Source of the DNA: Sphingobacterium sp.
GTDB lineage: Bacteria; Bacteroidota; Bacteroidia; Sphingobacteriales; Sphingobacteriaceae
Reading direction: 5' to 3'
Assembly: GCA_031277685.1 (NCBI GenBank)
Contig: JAITLV010000062.1
Coordinates: 1 to 33,729, forward strand
DNA length: 33,729 bases
How positions within the stretch are numbered: position 1 is the stretch's first letter; every line of letters begins with the position of its first letter. Below the pieces are notes generated by a model that saw only the letters and a list, made by a program, of their open reading frames with translations, searched no databases and was not told where the DNA came from. Below are positions 25,227 through 33,587 of this stretch, in pieces. Position numbers and translations under genes: made by a program.

Positions 25227-25261
25227 CTCTTTGACAGATTGGTTGTCTAGCTGTCAAAGAG
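25227..25261. repeat. Perfect 11-bp inverted repeat
   Basis: CTCTTTGACAG (25227-25237) and CTGTCAAAGAG (25251-25261) are separated by 13 bases. No T run follows on either strand, so it is not an ordinary terminator; an operator site, an RNA hairpin or chance are possible. Confidence 0.6.
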
Positions 25262-25427
25262 ACAAGTACTGTGTTGGCTGCTCTTGAAGATTATACGAGG
25301 AAGGTAAAACTATTTTTTAAATTGACTACTTCGATTAGTTTATCGAGCCGGCTAATTATATATATCTTCCTGTTTTTACTGTGACGTATATCTGATGTCC
25401 TAATATACTATACTTAATCTTATAATA

Positions 25428-28400
25428 ATGAAGATAAAACTTATACTTTTAGCTTGGTGTCTATTTATTTGCCTTATCGCCTTTTCTCAGGCAAATAATC
25501 AACCCTTGGATATTAAGGCACCAAATATATCATCCCTATATAAACTAGAAAAAATTGGCGTAAATTCTTTTACGGGTTCACCGGATATCTCTATCCCTTT
25601 ACTGAGCCTAAAAGCAAAAACGTTTGCTTACGATTTAGTATTGAGTTATAGTCCTCACGCGGTTAAACCAAATCAAAGAGGAGGATGGACTGGGTTGGGT
25701 TGGAACCTTAATTTAGGCTATGTGACACGTAAGCAACGCGATGAAATAGACGAAAAAGTTATAGATGCCGGTAGGGAAATAGGCTTTTATAAAAATGACT
25801 ATCTGGATGTCAGTACTTGGGCTGATATAGATGCTTTTGCGAAAAACCCAGCAAACTTTTCCTACAGCTATTATTTTGATTACTACGATACAGAACCGGA
25901 TATTTTTAATTTTAATATTCTGGGTAAAACGGGTAAATTCTTTCTGGATCAAAAAAAGAACTGGAAAGTTCAGAGCGATGATTTTGTTAAGGTAGAACTA
26001 GATTCTACAGTTAAGCTTATCACACCCCCCATTAATATCGGATTCAGCTATCCGGCAACTGTTTCAGTGTGTTTTAATAAATTTATTCTTACTGATAAAC
26101 AGGGTAACAAATTTGTATTGGGAGGTGCCAATGGAACCGAATACTCAGCAAGTATGACCGGAAAGAATACGGGGGCAACGGTATCTGGAAATACATGGTA
26201 CCTGAAGGAGATTATCCCAGCAAACTCATTAGATCATATAGATTTTGAATACGAACGGGGACCATATATATCAAATCTATATCAGTATGCCAGTCAGAAT
26301 TTGACTGTTGCCGATGACGTTGATCCAGGGTTTAATTTTTCAAACTGGAAGATACTTGGGTCGGTTATCAGCCCTGTCTATATAAAAAAAATAACTCTTA
26401 ATGATCAGGAGATATCATTTGATTTCGATAAATCAAGTGAATTGAATTATCCCAAAACTTCCTATAATTATCTGATGAACGATCTCCCAGATAATTTGAA
26501 CGAAGTAAATCAGCTAGTTCAGGGGACATACCAACAGATACCGTTTTATAGGGATTGTAACTGTAATGTACAAGATTATTACCAGTCTTTAATCTGGATG
26601 AAATTAAATAAAATCGAGTACAGGGTCAGGGATGAACAATATAGGAGCGTCCAGTTTAACTATACCGATACAGCCACACAGCGGTTGACATTGAACCGTC
26701 TAGATATTAATGGATATTCCGGAGGCCTGGAAAGTTATAAATTCGAGTATAACCAGATAGCGTCGATACCTAAATATCTGGAGGTTGTTTCGGATCATTG
26801 GGGGTTCAACAATGGTGTCAATTTCAGTGGTAGTAATTTTGGAAATATGGGCTCGGCAAGAAGTATTGATACCACTAAAATGTTTATAGGGCTCCTGAAA
26901 TCTATTACCTACCCGACGAAAGGAAAAGTAGAATTAGCTTTCGAAAGCGGGGACTATTCAAAAGTTGTGGATACTAAAAATCGGAAATTGTTAAATGCTG
27001 AAAACGGAAAAGGCAATATACGAATCGCTTCTATATTGGAGTATGCAAAGGATGGTACATTGCTTGGCAAAAGACATTTTGTTTACAAAATATCAAATTC
27101 CAATATTTCTTCGGGTATCCTTAATATGAAGCCTTTGTATAGCTTAAATCGTGTAAAGCAATATACTATGGGCAATAAACTCTTCTCAATGTCATCAATT
27201 CTTTCCAATAGCGTTAATGATCTTTCGGATGATATGGGCGTTACAATAGGTTATACTGAAGTGAAGGAGATAGCTGTCAATGGTACCCAGAAATATGCAA
27301 CCATTTATCAATATACGAATCATGACAACGGGCGACTTGATGACAATGCCGTCAGTTCAAGTAATTCAGAAAATTTGTTGTTCAGGGCATATTCTTCTCG
27401 TGCACATGAACGTGGACGATTACTTCAAATGTCTTATCTGGATGTAACAGGTGATACTGTATATACCAAAAGAAACGCATGGGAGTATCAGTATAATGTG
27501 AATGCTGCCGGTAGATCGGTTTTGTTTAATTATCTAAAGGTTAATCCTTCGAGCAATGATTATGCATTTTTTTCAGGTATAGCTTATTATAACTACTATT
27601 ATCCAGTTCTTTTGAAGTCTAGCACTGAAACGAATTTTAAGGACAATATGCCACTTATTGCAAAAAAAACAAAGTTTTTTTATGACCCCATATTTCGAAA
27701 CCTGAAGAAATCCATTGATTATTCAAGTTCAAATGATAGCATAGAATTGATAAACTATTATGTGGATGATTTTAGTAGTAAAATAGGCTTCTCATTCTCT
27801 ATACTGAATACAATGCAGAAGAAAGGGCTTTTTTCATGGCCTATTGAACAGATAAAAAAGAGAAATGGAAAAGTAATTTCTGGGACGTTGTTTGAGTATA
27901 CCCTTTTTAAGAATCTGGTCCAAAATGCCAAAGTCTATAATTTAAAAGTTTCTGAGCCCAAAACGGGTTATACTGGTGTGTCCCTGAATCCCGACGGATC
28001 CTATAAAAGAGATGCCTCTTATAGTATTAGATTTGAGAATCTCAATTTCGACAAGAAAGGAAATGCGACCGAGTATAGGGATAGGAAGCTGCCAATAGAG
28101 AGTGTTGTATGGGGAAGATACGGGTATAATCCGATTATCCAGGTAAAAAACGCTTCTAATCTAGATGTTAAATCAACGGTAGGAAACAATTTTGATTTCG
28201 ATGGCTATGTGGATGGTTATAAGCCTTTTCCCATCTATGAAGATAAAATTGAAACGTTGCAGACCAACTTAGGTAAATCTCAGGTTTATGGATTTGATTC
28301 TAAACCTTATATTGGCTATGCAAAAATTATAGGTCCAAATAACTCAAAAGCAAACTATACGTATGACGGTCTTGGCCGATTGATCGAAGTATCAGATACC

Positions 28401-28940
28401 AAAAACTTCATAACGAGCAAGATTTCATATTATTATGCCAATCAGTATCTAGATAGAACGACCGTTTTTTATAATAAGGGAGATAGTGTAAGGCTTCAAC
28501 GCAACGATTGTGCTGTAAATCGGAAGGGATCATATGAACTCTATAAAGTGCTTCCCAAGGCCTATTCGTCTTTGATATCCCAGCAACATGCTGATAGTCT
28601 GGAGCGAGAGGATATCCTACAAAATGCCCAGACCTGGGTTAATGCCCATGGTACCTGTGAACGGGTGTTGATCACGAGCTGTTTAAAAAGAGCACTGTTG
28701 ATTCCGATAGACCGGGGAATTGAAAAAAACCTATATATCACCTATATACCTTGTGGCGGAACTGCTGAAGTTACTGTTGCATTAGCGAATAATTTCCCTG
28801 AGACAAGAGTGGAGGATGGCATCCGAAAAGTGGAAATATGTTCTTCTAACACCTCACTTATCCAATTTAGATATGGAGCAGGGGGGCAATTAGTTGCTAT
28901 TCCTGAGATTCAGATCGAGAATCTAGGGGTATGTAATTGA
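25428..28940 (+). CDS. Secreted Rhs-shell-like protein A of the second split Rhs pair, with a DUF5977-like C-terminus
   Basis: An 1170-residue protein with signal peptide MKIKLILLAWCLFICLIAFSQ. The opening 'ISSLYKLEKIGVNSFTGSPDISIPL' and 'GGWTGLGWNLNLGY' matches the start of the 13380-16745 product in layout. A beta-rich body follows, with one clear YD unit near residue 975 (YTYDGLGRLIEVSD). After it, about residues 1020-1080 read 'RNDC', 'KAYSSLISQQHADSLEREDI', 'NAHGTC', which resembles DUF5977, a small repeat-like domain of Bacteroidota secreted proteins whose role is unknown. The first pair lacks this extension. Gene B begins 16 bp downstream. No toxin tip is present. Probably exported and part of the same shell as B; this is inferred from the repeated gene order. 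Confidence 0.83.
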   Translation: MKIKLILLAWCLFICLIAFSQANNQPLDIKAPNISSLYKLEKIGVNSFTGSPDISIPLLSLKAKTFAYDLVLSYSPHAVKPNQRGGWTGLGWNLNLGYVTRKQRDEIDEKVIDAGREIGFYKNDYLDVSTWADIDAFAKNPANFSYSYYFDYYDTEPDIFNFNILGKTGKFFLDQKKNWKVQSDDFVKVELDSTVKLITPPINIGFSYPATVSVCFNKFILTDKQGNKFVLGGANGTEYSASMTGKNTGATVSGNTWYLKEIIPANSLDHIDFEYERGPYISNLYQYASQNLTVADDVDPGFNFSNWKILGSVISPVYIKKITLNDQEISFDFDKSSELNYPKTSYNYLMNDLPDNLNEVNQLVQGTYQQIPFYRDCNCNVQDYYQSLIWMKLNKIEYRVRDEQYRSVQFNYTDTATQRLTLNRLDINGYSGGLESYKFEYNQIASIPKYLEVVSDHWGFNNGVNFSGSNFGNMGSARSIDTTKMFIGLLKSITYPTKGKVELAFESGDYSKVVDTKNRKLLNAENGKGNIRIASILEYAKDGTLLGKRHFVYKISNSNISSGILNMKPLYSLNRVKQYTMGNKLFSMSSILSNSVNDLSDDMGVTIGYTEVKEIAVNGTQKYATIYQYTNHDNGRLDDNAVSSSNSENLLFRAYSSRAHERGRLLQMSYLDVTGDTVYTKRNAWEYQYNVNAAGRSVLFNYLKVNPSSNDYAFFSGIAYYNYYYPVLLKSSTETNFKDNMPLIAKKTKFFYDPIFRNLKKSIDYSSSNDSIELINYYVDDFSSKIGFSFSILNTMQKKGLFSWPIEQIKKRNGKVISGTLFEYTLFKNLVQNAKVYNLKVSEPKTGYTGVSLNPDGSYKRDASYSIRFENLNFDKKGNATEYRDRKLPIESVVWGRYGYNPIIQVKNASNLDVKSTVGNNFDFDGYVDGYKPFPIYEDKIETLQTNLGKSQVYGFDSKPYIGYAKIIGPNNSKANYTYDGLGRLIEVSDTKNFITSKISYYYANQYLDRTTVFYNKGDSVRLQRNDCAVNRKGSYELYKVLPKAYSSLISQQHADSLEREDILQNAQTWVNAHGTCERVLITSCLKRALLIPIDRGIEKNLYITYIPCGGTAEVTVALANNFPETRVEDGIRKVEICSSNTSLIQFRYGAGGQLVAIPEIQIENLGVCN

Positions 28941-28956
28941 ATTAAATAAAATAAAT

Positions 28957-31900
28957 ATGAGAAAAATATTCATTCTGTTTTCTTTAATAATTGGCCACTT
29001 TCCAGTTTTTGCTCAAACGGTGACCAAAGATCAAAATCATTTAGCTGTTCAGCGTCCAAGGAGGGAATACCTCGCTGGGTCGAATTTATCCAAAAAAGCT
29101 GTGGATTCGGTCAATTTGAATGTTCAGTATTTTGATGGTCTGGGAAGGCCAAGTCAAACTATTGACTGGAGCGGAAGTCCGATGAAGAATGATATCGTAC
29201 AATATATTGAGTATGACGGTTTCGGTAGAAAAAATATCCAGTATCTTCCCCATGTTAAGAACACTGTTAAAGATGGGAGTTTCAAATCGACAGCGAAAAC
29301 TGACCAGCTTGCTTATTATGCGGAGACTAGCACCTGGGATAACATCGCCCGAACAAAGAATCCCTATTCTATAACTGTTTTCGAGAACAGCCCGTTGAAC
29401 CGCGTGAAAGAGCAGGGGGCACCGGGAGCAGCCTGGCAGCCTTTGCCCGTCCCGGGCAAAGGTCATACGGTCAAGACCGACTATGGGACCAATACGGCTA
29501 CTGGGCTTGATATTGTCAAGCTATGGATCGTAACGGCCAATGGGGCCAGCGGTACCACGAATTATACCGCAGGTAAACTCTATCGAACCACCGTATGGGA
29601 CGAGAATATGGTCGATACGACAGCCAGAAGTGGATCGGTTGACGAGTATAAGGACTTTGAAGGCCGTGTAGTGCTCAAACGTGTGTGGGAGAACGAGAGC
29701 AAAGCGCTGAATACCTATTATGTCTATGACGATTTTGGCGACCTTCGGTATGTGGTGCCACCCGCCGTGACAGGGAAAAGCTTTAGCGAGGTTGCAACAG
29801 ATACCAGTTACGTGACTTTCAATAATTACATCTATAGCTACAAATACGACGGACAACGCCGCCTTGTGGAGAAAAAGATCCCAGGCAAAGGCTTGGAATA
29901 TCTGATCTATAATGAGAACGACCAGGTGGTCCTGACGCAGGACGCCGAGCAGCGGATACGCAAGGAGTGGACATATAGCCGTTATGATGCTTTTGGCCGA
30001 GTCACTTCCTCCGGTCTTTACACAAACAAAGTAAAAGTGACGCGTGCAGATGTAAGTGGGCTTGTTGATGCCGCTACGGGTCCATTGTGGGAGACCCGTT
30101 CGGGAGCTGACTACCCAGCACCAGCAACGACATTTCCACTGGCAGGTACGGACATTACCATTAAGCCACATATTGTCAATTACTACGATGACTATATGTT
30201 TGCCGACGCTGCGACACTTCCACCGAGTGCGATCACCAAGAGTACGATGATCAAGTCACTGCAAACGGGTAGTAAAGTATATAAAACGGATGGCACATCA
30301 CCGTTATTGACCGTGATGTACTATGATGACTATGGCCGTGTGATCCAGAGCGCTTCGAAAAACCATCTGGAAGGGACGGACTATGTGACCAATACCTATA
30401 CTTTCCCTGGGGAGCTGCTGACCAGTACGCGTGTACATACACCCAAGACGGGAGCAGCGACCACTATTATAACCACGAATGAGTATGACCATGTTGGCCG
30501 GCTGACTGCTACCAAAGAAAGGATCGTGGGACAGGGCGAAGTGGTATTGGCTTCCAATAGCTACAATGAGATCGGTCAGCTGAAAAGTAAAGCTGTGGGC
30601 AAAGCTGGTACGGAGACCACCTTTGTCAATACCAGTACATATACCTACAATGAGCGTGGATGGCTGAGCAAGAGTACTTCGCCCAAATTCAGTCAGCAGC
30701 TGAAATACCAGGACGGTACAAACCCGCAGTGGAATGGTAATATCAGCCAGCAGCTTTGGGGGGATGATGCAACGTTGCCTAATACGTTTAGTTATACCTA
30801 CGATAAGCTGAACCGTCTATTGAGCGGAACGAACGGTCAGACGGGAACGGCAAGCATAGCGGAGGTAATGAGCTATGATAATATGGGCAATATTAAGACC
30901 CTTAAGCGGGATGCGCTAGCAGTCACTACCTATGCCTATACCGGCAATAAACTGACCGGTTTTACCAGCGGTCTGTCTGGTAGTTATACCTACGATGCCA
31001 ATGGCAATGCAAAGACCGACCGGATGGGCATGGCTTTTACCTACAATTACCTGAACCTACCCCAGACAGCCAAGAAAGCTGGAACAGATGTCGCATTTTT
31101 ATACGATGCTGCCGGTCAGAAGTTACAGAAAGTTTCCAAAATCGGTACAGCACCCAGCATCATTACCACTAAACGGGATTATGTAGCTGGTATCGAATAC
31201 AACAATGGTGTTATAGATATTATCCAGAACTCGGTTGGCTATGCTCAGAAAAATGGAACGGGCTATGTATACCACTATAACCTGACGGATCATCTGGGCA
31301 ATGTACGGGCTACGTTGAAACGCGGGAGTAGTGCTACAGCTGTTGATGTGGTACAACGTGACAATTATTATCCGTTTGGCAAACGCAAGGTTGTGGCGGG
31401 CGGAAATAATAAGTATCTTTATAATGGCAAGGAGATCCAGGGCGAGCTTGGAGATCAATACGATTACGGGGCGAGGTTCTACGACGCGGAAATCGGCAGG
31501 TGGAACGTGGTGGATCCAAAAGCTGAAGTCAATAGACGATGGTCTCCTTATCGTTATGCTTATGATAATCCGATCAGATTTATTGATCCGGATGGAATGT
31601 TAGAGGATGACTACTATTCAAAGCTTAATGGACAATACTTAGGGAGTGATGGTGCTCCGTCTCAATACCAAAGATTGATAGATGATAAGGAATTTCGATC
31701 CATATCGAGAGAAAATGGAGGAAGTCAGAGTTTATTTGGGACTGCTGAGTTGCATAAAAATAGTCAAGTTGTTAAAATTGATAATGAGAAGATACAGGGG
31801 GATTTGCAAGGTGTGAGGGATAATAGTATAACGAGCAATGTTGAACATCAAATTAATATTGTGTTAGATAGAGAGTCTGCAACAATTACATCTACTATTG

Positions 31901-32286
31901 GCGATCCAGGGACTAATAATCGATCAGTAATTACATATTATCCGGCTCCTGCTACAGGCGTTAATTTTGAAACACCTGGTGGGAATATAATTATTGGACA
32001 GGCTCATGGACATCCGGCTTCTAATGAACCTGGGAAAACTACGCTTCAAACAATGTCAGTTGGAGATAATCTCGATTCGGGAACTTCAGCAAAAATGGGA
32101 ATTCCAATTTATGGGGTGGATGCTATGAGTGGTAAGGTAGGTTCTTCGGGAGGTATACATCGGGTTACTCCAGATGGCAAAATTACAAATAATATAGGTA
32201 AAACAATTGGAAATGGAACAGCGAAAGGAGCTGGTGCATTAAATATAGGTAGACAGGCTTTAGAAATTTGGGGCAAAAAGAAATAA
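28957..32286 (+). CDS. DUF6443/Rhs-core protein with a predicted JAMM/JAB-like toxin tip (protein B, pair 2)
   Basis: An 1109-residue protein, signal peptide MRKIFILFSLIIGHFPVFAQ. The DUF6443-type region ('QYFDGLGRPSQTIDW', 'YDGFGRKNIQYLP', 'PYSITVFENSPLNRVKEQGAPG') is followed by YD repeats and by the Rhs core from residue 803 to 881 (NYYPFGKRK, YLYNGKE, YDAEIGRWNVVDP, FIDPDGM). The 228-residue tip contains 'GQAHGHPASNEPG' and 'TMSVGD', i.e. H1017-x-H1019-P, S1034 and D1037. These have the order of the JAMM metal site (HxHP...SxxD) found in JAB-like peptidases and in tips of some polymorphic toxins, but the gap between the second His and the Ser (14 residues) is longer than the classic seven. 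An upstream Glu could be in 'VLDRESATITS'. The tip DNA is more AT-rich than the core. Confidence 0.84.
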   Translation: MRKIFILFSLIIGHFPVFAQTVTKDQNHLAVQRPRREYLAGSNLSKKAVDSVNLNVQYFDGLGRPSQTIDWSGSPMKNDIVQYIEYDGFGRKNIQYLPHVKNTVKDGSFKSTAKTDQLAYYAETSTWDNIARTKNPYSITVFENSPLNRVKEQGAPGAAWQPLPVPGKGHTVKTDYGTNTATGLDIVKLWIVTANGASGTTNYTAGKLYRTTVWDENMVDTTARSGSVDEYKDFEGRVVLKRVWENESKALNTYYVYDDFGDLRYVVPPAVTGKSFSEVATDTSYVTFNNYIYSYKYDGQRRLVEKKIPGKGLEYLIYNENDQVVLTQDAEQRIRKEWTYSRYDAFGRVTSSGLYTNKVKVTRADVSGLVDAATGPLWETRSGADYPAPATTFPLAGTDITIKPHIVNYYDDYMFADAATLPPSAITKSTMIKSLQTGSKVYKTDGTSPLLTVMYYDDYGRVIQSASKNHLEGTDYVTNTYTFPGELLTSTRVHTPKTGAATTIITTNEYDHVGRLTATKERIVGQGEVVLASNSYNEIGQLKSKAVGKAGTETTFVNTSTYTYNERGWLSKSTSPKFSQQLKYQDGTNPQWNGNISQQLWGDDATLPNTFSYTYDKLNRLLSGTNGQTGTASIAEVMSYDNMGNIKTLKRDALAVTTYAYTGNKLTGFTSGLSGSYTYDANGNAKTDRMGMAFTYNYLNLPQTAKKAGTDVAFLYDAAGQKLQKVSKIGTAPSIITTKRDYVAGIEYNNGVIDIIQNSVGYAQKNGTGYVYHYNLTDHLGNVRATLKRGSSATAVDVVQRDNYYPFGKRKVVAGGNNKYLYNGKEIQGELGDQYDYGARFYDAEIGRWNVVDPKAEVNRRWSPYRYAYDNPIRFIDPDGMLEDDYYSKLNGQYLGSDGAPSQYQRLIDDKEFRSISRENGGSQSLFGTAELHKNSQVVKIDNEKIQGDLQGVRDNSITSNVEHQINIVLDRESATITSTIGDPGTNNRSVITYYPAPATGVNFETPGGNIIIGQAHGHPASNEPGKTTLQTMSVGDNLDSGTSAKMGIPIYGVDAMSGKVGSSGGIHRVTPDGKITNNIGKTIGNGTAKGAGALNIGRQALEIWGKKK
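31402..31427 (+). repeat. 26-bp identical core segment shared with 19429-19454
   Basis: The 26 bases around the YLYNGKE codons are identical in the two Rhs genes, while surrounding core codons often differ at third positions. It lies about 160-200 bp before the core/tip junction and could serve as a crossover point for exchanging tips. Confidence 0.7.
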
Positions 32287-32288
32287 TT

Positions 32289-32726
32289 ATGGTAAGAGTT
32301 TATATGTTTTTTATACTTCTTGTATTATTTATTACTAAGAATGTTTGTGCACAAGAAATTTTGTATGTACTTCCGGATGAAGTTGAAAAAGCTTTGGATA
32401 AGCATATATCAGCAATGTTAAAAAACAAGGGACAAAAAGTTTATCTAACCTTGAACAATGCCGATGATGGATATAGTATAACCGTTTCGAATTATTCAGA
32501 TAAGGAGAATAAAGTTCCTATTGAATGGATTAATTACACTACTCGGTATGCACTTATTAATGCAAGTAAATACCCAATTTTGCTGGATACAGACTATATG
32601 TTTGGAGCTCCAGATCCTAAGGCGATTGGCATGTTTGGAAAAAGAGAGGGGTGGGTAAGACGTGTTCTTGTCATAAATGAGGGGTTTGTTATAAAGTTCA
32701 ATAAAAAAGGTGAAATCATTAACTAA
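32289..32726 (+). CDS. Secreted immunity candidate for the JAMM/JAB-like tip
   Basis: I start it at the ATG at 32289, two bases after the Rhs stop (145 residues); this gives a signal peptide MVRVYMFFILLVLFITKNVCAQ, whereas the frame extends upstream into the Rhs gene. The mature part ('ILYVLPDEVEKALDKHIS', 'VYLTLNNADDGYSITVSNY', 'YPILLDTDYMFGAPDPKAIG', 'VLVINEGFVIKFNKKGEI') is unrelated to the immunity paralogues at 20337-23721, matching the unrelated toxin tip. I recognise no named family. Export to the periplasm and near-zero spacing after the toxin support an immunity role. It is followed directly by a strong terminator. Confidence 0.75.
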   Translation: MVRVYMFFILLVLFITKNVCAQEILYVLPDEVEKALDKHISAMLKNKGQKVYLTLNNADDGYSITVSNYSDKENKVPIEWINYTTRYALINASKYPILLDTDYMFGAPDPKAIGMFGKREGWVRRVLVINEGFVIKFNKKGEIIN

Positions 32727-32768
32727 AATAAGAGTGGTCAATCTTTCAAGATTGACCACTCTTATTTT
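32725..32768. terminator. Very strong bidirectional terminator
   Basis: A perfect 21-bp stem (32725-32745 with 32748-32768, core AGAGTGGTCAATCTT) begins inside the stop codon of the immunity gene. A-tracts on one arm become T-tracts on the other, so it can act in both directions. The far arm also overlaps the end of the minus-strand XRE remnant. Confidence 0.92.
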
Positions 32769-32970
32769 AGTATCGCCTGCATCTTGCTCTTGGCGACGAA
32801 TGCATCGAGTAGCAGATACTTGGTCCTTTTCGCTTTCGGTGAACTTTTCAATATCCTGAAACCTTTCCACTGTCCTACGGTCAAAAGCCATGTCGCTGGT
32901 CTCCCCATTGAGTAATCCAGTGTGACACCAAAAGCCTAGGCAATCTTTTTTGCAGCATCAAGGAATACCT
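32762..32970 (-). pseudogene. C-terminal fragment of a decayed XRE-family regulator
   Basis: Read on the minus strand, three pieces in different frames join into the C-terminal half of a common Bacteroidota XRE regulator. The first is 'FLDAAKKIA', stop, 'AFGVTLDY'; the second 'ETSDMAFDRRTVERFQDIEK', continuing 'FTESEK'; the third 'KYLLLDAFVAKSKMQAILK' with a TAA at 32764-32762. This is the dimerisation part that follows the HTH in such proteins. At least one nonsense mutation (AAG to TAG) and two frameshifts are needed, and the HTH itself is gone. It lies downstream of an intact XRE gene of a different subtype. Confidence 0.72.
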
Positions 32971-33015
32971 AAAATTGGGTAATAATTAGCTGTTTTCGAA
33001 TAAATTTAATCATTT

Positions 33016-33042
33016 AAAAAAACACTCTTTTATAAAAAGAGT
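33016..33042 (-). terminator. Rho-independent terminator of the intact XRE gene
   Basis: On the minus strand ACTCTTTT, a 3-base loop and AAAAGAGT form a perfect 8-bp stem, followed after one G by seven T. It lies 46 bp after the stop of the XRE gene at 33088. Confidence 0.85.
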
Positions 33043-33087
33043 TTCCGAAATCAGCTTTGAATTTAATGCCATATTCCGAATTTTGGT

Positions 33088-33426
33088 TTAGGTGTCACTA
33101 TCATTGTACAACTGCTCATATAGGTCGATGACTTTTTTCTGAAGCTCGATAATTTCGTCGTCACGTTGTTGCAACTTTTGTGTAATTGTGTCGATCTCGT
33201 TGACGCACTCTTTAATCTCTTCAGTGTCAGAAGAAGATAACAGCTGTACAGCAGTCAAATTAAATAACTTTGAGATTTGGTTTATTCGAGAGATATTAAC
33301 ATCCGTGAATCCTGTTTCAATCTTAGAAAATGCAGGAATAGATATGTCCAGTCGTTTTGCAGCATCCTGTTGACTCCAGCCTTTTTGGCGTCTAAGTAAT
33401 CTAATTTTTTCCCCTAATGTGTTCAT
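33088..33426 (-). CDS. XRE-family helix-turn-helix transcriptional regulator with C-terminal coiled coil
   Basis: A 112-residue protein. Residues about 7-62 form an XRE/Cro HTH domain: 'GEKIRLLRRQKGWSQQDAAKRLDISIPAFSKIETGFTDVNISRINQISKLFNL', with the recognition helix around 'SIPAFSKIE'. Residues 70-108 are a coiled coil ('ITQKLQQRDDEIIELQKKVIDLYEQL') that probably mediates dimerisation. Such short XRE proteins are common in Bacteroidota and their targets are mostly unknown. It has its own terminator and about 160 bp of very AT-rich DNA upstream, so it is probably transcribed alone. Whether it controls the Rhs cluster cannot be told from the sequence. Confidence 0.9.
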   Translation of the reverse strand: MNTLGEKIRLLRRQKGWSQQDAAKRLDISIPAFSKIETGFTDVNISRINQISKLFNLTAVQLLSSSDTEEIKECVNEIDTITQKLQQRDDEIIELQKKVIDLYEQLYNDSDT

Positions 33427-33587
33427 TAAAAAATCAATTTTATTTTAAGATATGAAAAATATTTTTTTAATTAAAATATATTGTATTTTTTTAAGATATT
33501 AACGATTCATGGGGTATAAATTATGGCAAAGTTTAGATAGGATATTCTACATATAGTGACTTCGTAAATCGGGATCATTAGTCTAAT
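33427..33587. promoter_or_regulatory. AT-rich upstream region of the XRE gene
   Basis: About 160 bp without a gene, very rich in A and T, with two copies of TTTTAAGATAT or TTTTTAAGATAT (near 33442 and 33489) about 47 bp apart. They could be binding sites for the adjacent regulator (autoregulation), but this is only a visible direct repeat. Confidence 0.35.

Larger units (their letters stand above)
24545..25427. other. Long intergenic region with decayed sequence before the second Rhs pair
   Basis: No intact gene is visible in about 880 bp. It holds the second copy of the 78-bp element (24700-24777), an inverted repeat GAGCTTAA/TTAAGCTC at 24975-25022, and a perfect 11-bp inverted repeat at 25227-25261. 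At 25075 an ATG opens a signal-peptide-like start (MKILK, stop, GILFVLSVFAL) that is interrupted by a TGA after five codons, suggesting a dead secreted-protein gene. The promoter of the second Rhs pair should lie here; I could not place it. Confidence 0.6.

Noticed and set aside
29521..30171. 216-codon minus-strand frame inside the second Rhs gene
   Set aside because: It is a long shadow frame caused by the GC-richer, repetitive YD-repeat coding sequence on the other strand.
32496..32891. 131-codon minus-strand frame as a real gene
   Set aside because: Only its first part matches an XRE regulator; it then shifts frame and runs through a terminator and antisense to the immunity gene. I record it as a pseudogene fragment instead.
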